From contig CAKSOW010000013.1 in assembly GCA_934479825.1 (NCBI GenBank), positions 1 through 64,000 of the forward strand: a stretch of DNA of 64,000 bases. Reading direction: 5' to 3'. The notes beneath the pieces were generated by a model. That model was not told where the DNA came from and did no database searches. It saw only the letters and a program-made list of their open reading frames with translations. Source of the DNA: an uncultured Eubacteriales bacterium. Lineage in GTDB: Bacteria; Bacillota; Clostridia; Oscillospirales; CAG-382. Positions 8,913 through 17,041 of this stretch are shown here, piece after piece (the first letter of the stretch is position 1; the number at the start of each line of letters is the position of its first letter). The position numbers and the translations under genes were made by a program.

Positions 8913-10641
8913 GTTCCGTCCCCTCTTTCTTGTCCGTCTTTTCCGGCAAAATCGTTCCGACAGCGCTCAAAAGCGCTTCTTCCGCAATATCTTCCGGTTG
9001 CCCGAATTTCTTTTCGATAAACGCGCAGATTTCCGCACGCATCGGAAGTCCCAAAGCCTCGACATACGCCTCCACTAACTTATAGTTGTCTCGGTCAATG
9101 TTCATGCCGACTAACGAACTGATGGCCGACACGGTAAACGCCTTGGAATTGACAAGCCCGTCGCCAATGTGGATTTTGATATCCAACGCCGCAAACCGGC
9201 CGCTCTTTTCGTCGCGGAATTCCTCCGGCTCAAAACCGAATCCGTTTTCCGGCGTATCGACAAAACGTCCTTTTTCATAGAATTCCAACGCCGTCGCGTC
9301 AATCAGACGGTATAACCGGCGAAAGCCCTCGGTCCGTCCGGCCTTTTTGAGCGACTGACGGCTGGCAGAGCGTTCATTGAGTAAAGCAATACCGGTCGCC
9401 GTCGTCACGCGCGACGGTTCTTTGCCTTGGTTGATGTCAAAGTTGCCGGTCGTCTGCTCCATCATGTTCTGAAAACGTGCATAGCTGGATAAAAGTCCGC
9501 TTTGGGCAGCCGAAAGATTGCCGAGTCTCTGCACCTTGCCCATCATGCCAGGTCGGAGTTTCCAGACTGCACCGGGTGAATTATCCGGCGTTTCGCCGTC
9601 GGAAAACGCGTTCTCTTCGGCCAAAATCACGTCGTTGGAACAAAAAGCGGCATTGAGTTGGGCAAAGGTCAGATCGCGGTCAGCCGCATCGATCAATCCA
9701 ATGATCGGTTCAAGCTCACTCTTGCCCCAAAGGCTGTTTTCGTTCGGAACTTTGTGATAGATCACAAACGGATAGCAGCTGCAATCGGTTTTGAGCCAAT
9801 ATTTCGGAAGATATTTCACTTCTTTTCCGCCGATCAAAACGCAAAGCGCAATATCGCCGGCCGCATAGACCACACCGTTTTTTTCGCCGCTTGTCGGCTG
9901 ACGGAACCAGAATTCCGTCACGGTTACGGTATCCTCATCGGCATAATCGTCCCCGCTCACAAGGCCGCGCGGCGTGCTTTCCAGATAATCCGCAAAGCTC
10001 TCCCCATGCTCGCGCATGTCCTTTTCAAAAAGCCGATAGGCGCGTTGACGGTGCATGCGGTAAACAAAGGCAATGTATTCGCAGGCATCCACATCGGACG
10101 CCGTCGGATCGGCATAGATCTGTTCGGGCAACGGCGCCTCAACCGTCACCTCCACCGTGTCTTGCGGCGCGGAATCGACCTTTCCCCAACCGATCTTCCA
10201 TACCGCACTGCCGTAAATACCGAGTCTGCGTTCATTTTTCGTGTTCAAAACGGCAAGGTCGTTGATGTCGCAAATGCGCCGAACCGTTTCTTCCCTCTTT
10301 TTCGCGGCCTCCGCCCCGAAAGAGGCACGCGGCGAAAACTCAAATTCCGGCAGATTCGGGTCTATCTGGCTTTCAACATGCACATACCCGTCGGTTGCCT
10401 GCGCCGGCGTCCACGGCAGATTCATATCCTCCGAAAAACTGCCGGAAAAATAGCCGATGTCGTGAACGCCGTCATAATAGCGCCGCATTTTGCGCCAATA
10501 GACCTCGGTCGTCTGACGCGCAAGCGCGCTGTTATCGACAAGCGCACAAATCGTGTCCTCGCGCAAAGCGGCTGTCGAATAATCGTACAATCCGCAGTTC
10601 GACGCTACCTCTTTGCCAAATAGTCCGTATTTTTTTCTCAT
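8905..10641 (-). CDS. Phage portal protein
   Basis: 578 residues from the ATG at 10641, which has AAAGGA 9 nt upstream; an earlier in-frame start would overlap the terminase gene without a better site. It has the pattern of P22-type portals: an N-terminal segment ending in YWRKMRRYYDGVHD, a central beta-rich wing (VTVTEFWFRQPTSGEKNGVVYAAG), NENSLWGKSELEPIIGLIDAADRDLTFAQLN and the long helix region with FQNMMEQTTGNFDINQGKEPSRVTTATGIALLNERSA. It forms the dodecameric DNA channel at the capsid vertex and docks the terminase. Confidence 0.8.
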   Translation of the reverse strand: MRKKYGLFGKEVASNCGLYDYSTAALREDTICALVDNSALARQTTEVYWRKMRRYYDGVHDIGYFSGSFSEDMNLPWTPAQATDGYVHVESQIDPNLPEFEFSPRASFGAEAAKKREETVRRICDINDLAVLNTKNERRLGIYGSAVWKIGWGKVDSAPQDTVEVTVEAPLPEQIYADPTASDVDACEYIAFVYRMHRQRAYRLFEKDMREHGESFADYLESTPRGLVSGDDYADEDTVTVTEFWFRQPTSGEKNGVVYAAGDIALCVLIGGKEVKYLPKYWLKTDCSCYPFVIYHKVPNENSLWGKSELEPIIGLIDAADRDLTFAQLNAAFCSNDVILAEENAFSDGETPDNSPGAVWKLRPGMMGKVQRLGNLSAAQSGLLSSYARFQNMMEQTTGNFDINQGKEPSRVTTATGIALLNERSASRQSLKKAGRTEGFRRLYRLIDATALEFYEKGRFVDTPENGFGFEPEEFRDEKSGRFAALDIKIHIGDGLVNSKAFTVSAISSLVGMNIDRDNYKLVEAYVEALGLPMRAEICAFIEKKFGQPEDIAEEALLSAVGTILPEKTDKKEGTEHE

Positions 10642-10669
10642 ACTGTCGTTTCCTTTCTTCCTTTCCGCT

Positions 10670-12094
10670 TTATGACCCAAGCGTGTCAATGTCCGTGCGT
10701 TTTATTTGTTTTAAACGCCGTTTGCGGCTCTTTTCCTCTTGCGGCAACAGAACAGCGGCCAGTCTCTTGGGCGGTTCGCCCACCGGAAGCGTCTGCGGCT
10801 TTCCAAGCCGCGACGCCGCAAAATAGCGAAGCGCGTCGGGCGCATGCGTGATTTCATGGGGTTTTGTCGCCGCGTCTCCCGGATGCGCTCTGTCGTATAA
10901 CAATAACGGCAGACAGCGGATCAAGTTGGTACAGCGGCGCAAAATGTGTAAATGCGTATGCAGGGAACCGTCCGGTTGCCGCTCCGTTTTTAACCATTCC
11001 TTTAAACAGCTCCACCCCTGTATGCGTTCCGATGCCAGTTTGGTCAGATAAACGCCGTTTTCCCCAAAAAGCTCCGCCATGCTCTTGCCGCTGTCTTTTT
11101 GCCGTGACCACAGATCGCTCGGCGCAATGAACGTGTCTACCCCGGCCGCCTTGGAACGGATGAGGCTTGCCGCCTCGCTGACCACAAGACCACTCTTGTA
11201 AATTTCGTCATACACATACGCCTCGCCGTTTCCGTCAAGCGCAAGAAAGAGCGCCGCCAACATGTCAAGCCCATAATCGATCGCGCAGACCTTGCGCATG
11301 GAATCCTTAACGGCAAAATCCGCCAACGTGTGAACCTCGTAATCAAATTCCGGAAAAAACTGTCCCTCAAAGCCGCCCCAACTGCCGTCAAGCCATGCGT
11401 CGCGCAAGCCCTTGGGCAGACTTTGCAGCTGTTCGAGATAACCGGGATCAGCTTCCAGAAGCGCCGGATTGTCGTAAACGCTCGCACGGATAAAGGCGTA
11501 ATCCTCCGCTTTTTCTCCCTCACGATATTCTTTATCAACAAAAAGCCGTTTGACCCAACCGTGCCCCACACCGCCCGGATTGCAGGTCAAATACATACGT
11601 TTGGGGTATCCGTTTGTGCCGCGAAGCGTCGCTTTTAGCGTCTGAAACTGATATTCCGTAAGCTGGGTCGCTTCGTCGATCGCAATAATATCGTATTCCG
11701 TGCCCTGATACCGCGCTGTGTCGTTTTCATTGTCCAAATACCCGAGCCGCAGAACCGAACCGTTGTAAAACTCAAAGCATTTGCGCGAATCGGTATATTC
11801 GGCAAGTCCCGACAGCTCCGAAAGCAATACACGTACATGATTGGAAAGAAGCTCCCCATACGTCCGCCGCACCAGTAAAACCGAAAGACCAGGAAACCGC
11901 AAACACATAAGAACGATTTTCCGGCGTAAAGCCCAGCTTTTTCCGCCGCCGCGCGCTCCGCCGTAGGCAATGTATTTGGCGCGTGCCATGAAAAATTCCA
12001 TTTGCCTTTCCTGCGGCGTTCCCGAAAAACGAATCGCTCCCCCTTCTTTGTCCGGATGAAGGGCACGCTTTTTCCGTGTTTTCTTATTCGGCAA
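10670..12094 (-). CDS. terL: Phage terminase large subunit
   Basis: 474 residues, starting at a TTG (12094) preceded by GAGGAT and overlapping the small subunit gene by 11 bp. The ATPase domain carries Walker A GGARGGGKS (about residues 45-53) and Walker B IIAIDEAT. The C-terminal RNase H-fold nuclease keeps its acidic residues in CAIDYGLD, APSDLW and THAPDALRYF. Both activities therefore look intact. It cuts and pumps DNA into the prohead through the portal. Nothing suggests decay, which is notable for a cluster without other phage modules. Confidence 0.9.
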   Translation of the reverse strand: MPNKKTRKKRALHPDKEGGAIRFSGTPQERQMEFFMARAKYIAYGGARGGGKSWALRRKIVLMCLRFPGLSVLLVRRTYGELLSNHVRVLLSELSGLAEYTDSRKCFEFYNGSVLRLGYLDNENDTARYQGTEYDIIAIDEATQLTEYQFQTLKATLRGTNGYPKRMYLTCNPGGVGHGWVKRLFVDKEYREGEKAEDYAFIRASVYDNPALLEADPGYLEQLQSLPKGLRDAWLDGSWGGFEGQFFPEFDYEVHTLADFAVKDSMRKVCAIDYGLDMLAALFLALDGNGEAYVYDEIYKSGLVVSEAASLIRSKAAGVDTFIAPSDLWSRQKDSGKSMAELFGENGVYLTKLASERIQGWSCLKEWLKTERQPDGSLHTHLHILRRCTNLIRCLPLLLYDRAHPGDAATKPHEITHAPDALRYFAASRLGKPQTLPVGEPPKRLAAVLLPQEEKSRKRRLKQIKRTDIDTLGS

Positions 12095-12485
12095 GACGCA
12101 TCATATCCTCATCCAACACAATGCGTATGTTATGCGGCATTTCTTCGGATGAAGTTTTGGCACCCCAGCCGAAATTGTATTTTAAGCTGTTGACCGCGGC
12201 GCTTGCGGATAACGTTCCGGCAAGCGCGTTTTCCTCGGTGAAAGCCTCAATGCGCGAAAGCGTCCGGGATAATAACGGCTTGTAACGCGGCGAGGCATGT
12301 AATTTTTCAAATTCGTTTCTCGTAAGACCTAACGCTAGCAGCAAGCCGGAAAGCGAATACGGCTTTTTGACTTTCTTCTCTTCTTTCTTTCCGTCTGCCG
12401 GAGTATTGAGCGCATCACAAACTTCAAAATACGCTTCAATTTTCTTTTCCAACTCATCGACATCCACTAATTTCTTTCTTCCCAT
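12084..12485 (-). CDS. terS: Phage terminase small subunit
   Basis: 133 residues with a strong AAAGGAGG site. The N-terminal part is helical with a helix-turn-helix-like segment (YSLSGLLLALGLTRNEFEKL), then a helical oligomerisation region (PLLSRTLSRIEAFTEENALAGTLSASAAVNSLKYNFGW) and a short C-terminal tail. This is the layout of small terminases that recognise packaging sites. Its position just before the large subunit, with overlapping ends, supports the call. Confidence 0.75.
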   Translation of the reverse strand: MGRKKLVDVDELEKKIEAYFEVCDALNTPADGKKEEKKVKKPYSLSGLLLALGLTRNEFEKLHASPRYKPLLSRTLSRIEAFTEENALAGTLSASAAVNSLKYNFGWGAKTSSEEMPHNIRIVLDEDMMRLAE

Positions 12486-12514
12486 CCATTTTCCTCCTTT
12501 CCCTTTTTGTTATA

Positions 12515-12727
12515 CTAAAATTCGCTTTGCACGAAAAATTCTTCCGCATTGTCCGCCGCGTAATCTTCCCAACAAGCGCGGTGAATCCGATCTCCGGTGT
12601 CGGAGACGGTCACGGACTCGTCGTCAGCATCAATGGCAAAACCGCATTCGGCACAACGGCCGACAATGCCGGTCTGCGTGCGGAATGCTACGGAATCGGT
12701 TAAATCGTTTAAATATACGCTTCTCAA
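12515..12727 (-). CDS. Small zinc-ribbon-like protein at the head of the phage cluster
   Basis: 70 residues beginning at a TTG (12727) with a near-perfect AAGGAGGAGA site. It contains CAEC and HRAC pairs about 25 residues apart, forming a likely C2HC zinc knuckle, and is otherwise acidic. It is the first gene of the leftward cluster, 132 bp downstream of the SOS box. Small zinc proteins in this position in phages are often regulators, but the function is unknown. Confidence 0.65.
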   Translation of the reverse strand: MRSVYLNDLTDSVAFRTQTGIVGRCAECGFAIDADDESVTVSDTGDRIHRACWEDYAADNAEEFFVQSEF

Positions 12728-12858
12728 AATGTCTCCTCCTTGATTCTTTTACAGTCGTTTGTTTTTGCCATGCCTTTCAGGGGTGAAAACCGGAGCATGA
12801 TGAGGTATTCTCCCTCAATCGGTACAAAGCACAAAACAGACCTCTTTTATATGATTAA

Positions 12859-12872
12859 AGAACATTTGTTCT
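12859..12872. promoter_or_regulatory. SOS box (LexA/DinR-type operator)
   Basis: AGAACATTTGTTCT matches the Gram-positive SOS box core GAAC-N4-GTTC with dyad symmetry. It lies between the tandem array and the first phage-cluster gene. An 8-bp inverted repeat with a 5-nt loop (12891-12898 with 12904-12911) follows on its right. No strong -10/-35 pair overlaps the box, so LexA control of the cluster is inference. Confidence 0.55.
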
Positions 12873-12975
12873 TTTTGCCGGTTTAAAAATGTGCTATTAT
12901 TGCAATAGCACAGGAACGCGTGTCCGAATTTTGTTTCATAACACACTCGAATTTGTTTTTCTCTTTTTAATAGCC

Positions 12976-13427
12976 CATGCGCCAGCATGGCGGGACGAAG
13001 TCCCGAAAGATTTGTTTATCAAATCTTTCTGCGTATATTATAACATGAGTAAAAATGCTTGCTCGCAAGGGCATTTTTGCGAAATGTTATATGGCGCACC
13101 CATGCGCCAGCATGGCGGGACGAAGTCCCGAAAGATTTGTTTATCAAATCTTTGTCCCCGTATATTATAACATGAGTAAAAATGCTTGCTTGCAAGGGCA
13201 TTTTTGCGAAATGTTATATGGCGCAACCCATGCGCCAGCATGGCGGGACGAAGTCCCGAAAGATTTGTTTATCAAATCTTTGTCCCCGTATATTATAACA
13301 TGAGTAAAAATGCTTGCTTGCAAGGGCATTTTTGCGAAATGTTATATGGCGCAACCCATGCGCCAGCATGGCGGGACGAAGTCCCGAAAGATTTGTTTAT
13401 CAAATCTTTGTTGCGTATATTATACCA
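12976..13427. repeat. 128-bp tandem repeat array of back-to-back hairpins with repeated -10 elements
   Basis: About 3.6 copies of a unit of 125-128 bp start at 12976, 13101, 13229 and 13357. Each unit read leftward holds an extended -10 (TGTTATAAT or TGGTATAAT; TATAAT complement at 13037, 13164, 13292 and 13419) and hairpins with stems AAAGATTTG/CAAATCTTT, CGGGAC/GTCCCG, CCATGC/GCATGG and AAAATGC/GCATTTT. The unit is not a multiple of three and all frames shift, so it is not a coding repeat. There are no unique spacers, so it is not CRISPR. Confidence 0.9.
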
Positions 13428-13447
13428 CAAATCAGCCGATTTGTCAA
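13419..13447 (-). promoter_or_regulatory. Consensus promoter firing into the tandem array and phage cluster
   Basis: Reading leftward: TTGACA (13447-13442), 17-bp spacer, TATAAT (13424-13419) with TGG just upstream (extended -10). Both hexamers are perfect consensus. The transcript would run through the hairpin array towards the SOS box and the phage genes. Confidence 0.8.
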
Positions 13448-13506
13448 GAGTTTTTAGAACAAAAGTTCTATATTTTAAACTTTGGAAATAAATCTATTTT
13501 GTTTCT

Positions 13507-14379
13507 TTACCATTCCTGTTCAAATTCAGATTCATGCTCCTTGAAGAAATCAAAATACGTTTTTGCGACTTCCAACTCCTGCCATGGCTTGACATCCACC
13601 GGGTTCTCATCAAAATCATATACCTTGGCACGCCTTAATGAAAGGAAAAACAGCGAATGCGTCGAAAGAATAAACTGACAGCCGAACGACAGCGCCGACG
13701 CCTCGATATAGGCGGCAAGTTCAAGCTGTTTTGCCGGGGACAGACTGTTTTCCGGCTCATCGAGCAGGTAAAGACCGCCGTCCTTGATGACTTCGGCAAA
13801 TAAATGCAGCGCCGTTTCCCCATTGGAATGCGTGCGCACGTTTTTCGGCAGACTCCGGCGCGTGAATTTGGATACCGTCTGCTTTCGCGCGGCGTTCAAG
13901 CGTTTGAGCTTGTCGTAATCCTCCATGCCCTCAAAGCGGAAATCCGAATATTCCCCCGAGGAACGCAACCGATAGTATTCATCAAAAACGCTGTCGCGGC
14001 TCGTATCGATCCGGTCGTTCACATGCCGCAGATCCAACATATAATCAAACACATCGTCGCTTGTCAAGATACAGCTTTGCGTCGGAATCGTCTCCGACTG
14101 AACCGCCGTGCAAGCATCAACATAATCCATGAAAAAATCGGTCTTATTGTACGCACTGCGCCGCTTCAAGCGCAATTTTTCGGCAATCACGTTTAACGCC
14201 GTCGATTTTCCCGAGCCGTTTGAACCGCTTAGCACCGTGATCGGTTCAAAATCTAATCTCGAAAGACGCGTGCAGAGCGTTTGGTACGGATAAAACGATG
14301 TGTAGCAGTTCGCGCGCTTGCGCATAAAAAAAGCATGCTCCGCATCAGCGTCCGGGAACGTAAAAGCCTCTAAAAACAT
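13507..14379 (-). CDS. AAA ATPase (AAA_21/ABC-ATPase-like) of unknown role
   Basis: 290 residues with a GGAGGG site before the ATG. It shows Walker A GSNGSGKST (about residues 51-59), an ABC-type Walker B GLYLLDEPENSLSP and a downstream ILSTHS switch histidine, so it belongs to the SMC/OLD-type ATPases that lack a fused nuclease here. Such stand-alone ATPases occur in DNA repair and defence loci. It lies between the Tet/NYN fusion gene (33 bp away, same strand) and the promoter of the phage cluster. Role unknown; the ATPase identity is firm. Confidence 0.8.
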   Translation of the reverse strand: MFLEAFTFPDADAEHAFFMRKRANCYTSFYPYQTLCTRLSRLDFEPITVLSGSNGSGKSTALNVIAEKLRLKRRSAYNKTDFFMDYVDACTAVQSETIPTQSCILTSDDVFDYMLDLRHVNDRIDTSRDSVFDEYYRLRSSGEYSDFRFEGMEDYDKLKRLNAARKQTVSKFTRRSLPKNVRTHSNGETALHLFAEVIKDGGLYLLDEPENSLSPAKQLELAAYIEASALSFGCQFILSTHSLFFLSLRRAKVYDFDENPVDVKPWQELEVAKTYFDFFKEHESEFEQEW

Positions 14380-14412
14380 GATGCCCTCCGTAATAACTCA
14401 TTTTTCCTTTGA

Positions 14413-17001
14413 TCAATGCTCTTGGGATAGAATCTCGCCGATTGCTTTTTCCGCGTCGCGAATCTCTTTGTGAAAGGCCGCCGCCGGAATGCGAAGTGCT
14501 CCCGAACCGAGAATGATCATCTGCTCCGAACCGTCGGAGGTAGCAACGCGGACTCTGTGATTTTTGCTTAACTCATGGCTGACACGCTCGATATACGTAT
14601 CCGCCGTTTCAGCTTCTTTGGTATAAACCACGCTGATATTGCGGAATTTCTCCACCGTTCCCGGATTTTTCTTGACCTTGTAGGCGTCGAAAACCAGAAT
14701 GATCTCACAGCCGCTGTACCCTTGATAACTGCATAAGCGCCGTATCAGTTCTTCACGCGCAATTTCCAAGCTCTCCGTTGCCGCCTTGGACAGCTCATCC
14801 CATGCAAAAATGATGTTGTAGCCGTCCACTAACAAATATTCCTTTCCGGAATACGTCGGCGTTTTGGAAATTCGTTTATCCGGGGGTGTTTTTTCAGCCG
14901 TTCCCGTGACAGACGGATTGTATACCGGTTCACAAAAGTCGCGACGTTTGATTTTACCGTAAGTCCGCTCAAAAATGGCCATTAACTCTTTGTCAGTCGC
15001 AGCCTTTGCCAGATAATCGGCGGCACGTTCTTTCGGCGTGCGTTCGGTGTCGGTTTCCGGAGCGGCCGCACGGAGCACGCTTTCTATATGCATATGCGCT
15101 TCAACTTCGTTCCATGGCACCAAGAAGCCTGCGCCGCCGGCGCAGAACACGGAGTCCGCACTGTTTTCCACGTCCGCGTCAACGTCGTAGCCAATCGATT
15201 TTATCACTTCTTCGGCATTGTGGCAAACGTCATAGCCGTAAAAGGCAACCGATAGCCGCCCTTTGCCGCGCGTGTACCCGGCAAGCTCCGACGCGTAGTT
15301 GCGCATTTCACTCACCGGCGCCGTGCCGGCCATCACCGCCTCCGCAGCGTCGGTATTCGGGGAGGTAAAACGCGCCCCCATGAGCGAAAGATCGCTCAAA
15401 GCCCTGCCGACATTTTCGTTCGGCACGACCAGTTCAAAGCTGTACCACGGTTCCAAAAGCACACTTTCGGCGCGTCTTAGCCCCTGCCGCACGGCACGGT
15501 ACGTCGCTTCGCGGAAGTCACCGCCCTCTGTGTGTTTTTTGTGCGCACGACCTGCCACCAGCGTTATCTTCATGTCCGTGACCGGCGAACCGGTCAACAC
15601 CCCAATATGCGTTTTTTCCGCAAGATGCGTCAGAACAAGGCGCTGCCAGTTCCGGGAAAGCTCATTTTCCGTGACATCGCTCGCAAAGCGCAAACCGCTG
15701 CCGCGTTCCCCCGGTTCCAGTACCAAATGCACCTCGCTGTAATGCCGCAAGGGCTCATAGTGCCCGATTCCCTCCACCGTGTCGGCAATGGTCTCCCGGT
15801 ATAGGATCCTTCCGGTCTCAAATCGCGGCGTGAAACCAAACCGCTCGGTTATCGTGCGCGACAGAATTTCAAGCTGCACTTCTCCCATGACCGATACGCC
15901 GATGCTTCTTAGTCTTTCATGAAAAGTAAACCGGTATACCGGTTCCTCCTCTTCCAGCTTTTTTAAGTCGAAATAGATTCCATGCGCGTCCTTGTCCTCC
16001 GGCACCGTCATTTCATAGGAAAGCACCGGCTCGGCAAGCGGAGCAAAATCCGCCGGCTCAAAGCCTAATCCCTCGCCGCAGGCCGTGTGCGTAAGCCCCG
16101 TCAAAGCGCAAACCGTTCCGGCAGGCGCTTCTCCCACCGTTTCAAAGCGCGCCCCCGAATAAAGCCGGATCCCGTCCACTTTTTCGTGCCATTCGTTTCC
16201 GGCATGATCCACCCCGGAAAGCTCGTCCTTAACATGTAAAACGCCGCCGGTGATCTTCATGTGCGTCAACCGTTCACCGCGTTCGGTGTGCGTGATCTTA
16301 AAGATCCGCGCACCGAATTTTTCTCCGTAGACCGGTTGCGGCGAAAAGCTTATAAGCGTGCGCAAAAGCTCCGGTACGCCCTCGGTTTTGAGAGCTGAAC
16401 CAAAGCAGACCGGGAAAATTTTCCGTTTTGCCACCGCTTTTGCAATATCTGTCTTTTCAATCGCTTTTCCGGCAAAATACGCCTCCATGAGCGATTCATC
16501 GCATTCAGCTGTCTCCTCGTTGTTTCCCAACTTTTCGGCCGCCACACAACCGTCCGACAGCGCCCGTCGGATATCCGCCAAAAGGACCTCCCGTCCGGCA
16601 TTCGGCAGGTCGGTCTTATTGACAAAAATGTACACCGGTACACTATGCCGTTCCAACAGTTTCCATAACGTGCGCGTATATCCGTTCACGCCGTCCGACG
16701 CACTGATAACCAAAACCGCCGCATCCAGAATGCATAACGTCCGCTCTGCCTCCGGAGAAAAATCCGAATGGCCGGGCGTATCGATCAACGTAATTTCGGT
16801 GTCCTCTGCCGTAAAGATTGCCTGCTTGGAGAAAACCGTGATACCGCGGTCGCGCTCCACGGCATAATTATCAAGAAACGCGTCTTTTTTGTCCACACGC
16901 CCCAAGGCGCGCAGGCATCCCGAAAGATATAACAGCGCTTCGGAAAGCGTTGTTTTTCCGGAATCGACATGTGCAAGAATGCCGACGGTGAGTTTTTTCA
17001 T
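14413..17001 (-). CDS. Tet(M)-like ribosomal GTPase fused to a Rae1/YacP-like NYN endonuclease
   Basis: 862 residues, AAGGAT before the ATG. Residues 1 to about 640 are an EF-G/Tet(M)-type translation GTPase: G1 AHVDSGKTT, switch ERDRGITV, G3 DTPGH and G4 NKTD, followed by the usual EF-G domains. After a linker, residues 715-862 form a NYN (PIN-like) domain of the YacP/Rae1 type: LLVDGYNIIFAW with D726, LVFDAYKV with D772 and ATSDGSEQ with D823. Tet(M)-like proteins bind the ribosomal A site and Rae1 cuts mRNA there, so the fusion would place a ribonuclease in the A site under GTP control. The activity itself is inference. Tetracycline resistance need not follow. Confidence 0.88.
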   Translation of the reverse strand: MKKLTVGILAHVDSGKTTLSEALLYLSGCLRALGRVDKKDAFLDNYAVERDRGITVFSKQAIFTAEDTEITLIDTPGHSDFSPEAERTLCILDAAVLVISASDGVNGYTRTLWKLLERHSVPVYIFVNKTDLPNAGREVLLADIRRALSDGCVAAEKLGNNEETAECDESLMEAYFAGKAIEKTDIAKAVAKRKIFPVCFGSALKTEGVPELLRTLISFSPQPVYGEKFGARIFKITHTERGERLTHMKITGGVLHVKDELSGVDHAGNEWHEKVDGIRLYSGARFETVGEAPAGTVCALTGLTHTACGEGLGFEPADFAPLAEPVLSYEMTVPEDKDAHGIYFDLKKLEEEEPVYRFTFHERLRSIGVSVMGEVQLEILSRTITERFGFTPRFETGRILYRETIADTVEGIGHYEPLRHYSEVHLVLEPGERGSGLRFASDVTENELSRNWQRLVLTHLAEKTHIGVLTGSPVTDMKITLVAGRAHKKHTEGGDFREATYRAVRQGLRRAESVLLEPWYSFELVVPNENVGRALSDLSLMGARFTSPNTDAAEAVMAGTAPVSEMRNYASELAGYTRGKGRLSVAFYGYDVCHNAEEVIKSIGYDVDADVENSADSVFCAGGAGFLVPWNEVEAHMHIESVLRAAAPETDTERTPKERAADYLAKAATDKELMAIFERTYGKIKRRDFCEPVYNPSVTGTAEKTPPDKRISKTPTYSGKEYLLVDGYNIIFAWDELSKAATESLEIAREELIRRLCSYQGYSGCEIILVFDAYKVKKNPGTVEKFRNISVVYTKEAETADTYIERVSHELSKNHRVRVATSDGSEQMIILGSGALRIPAAAFHKEIRDAEKAIGEILSQEH

Positions 17002-17041
17002 GTTTGATCCTTACAGTCCTTTGTTTTTTCGCCACACGGCG

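Noticed and set aside
12976..13427. CRISPR array
   Set aside because: Units are contiguous and nearly identical over their full length; there are no short repeats with unique spacers and no cas genes.
3085..13450. Complete prophage with attachment sites
   Set aside because: No integrase, repressor or replication gene and no flanking direct repeat or tRNA gene were found in the window.
12889..13678. Several overlapping short frames with repeated peptide sequence in the tandem array
   Set aside because: The repeat unit is 125-128 bp, not a multiple of three, and the frames change from unit to unit; no ribosome binding sites are seen.
14413..17001. Plain tetracycline-resistance gene
   Set aside because: The C-terminal NYN domain and lack of nearby mobility genes argue for a chromosomal translation factor; resistance cannot be claimed from sequence.
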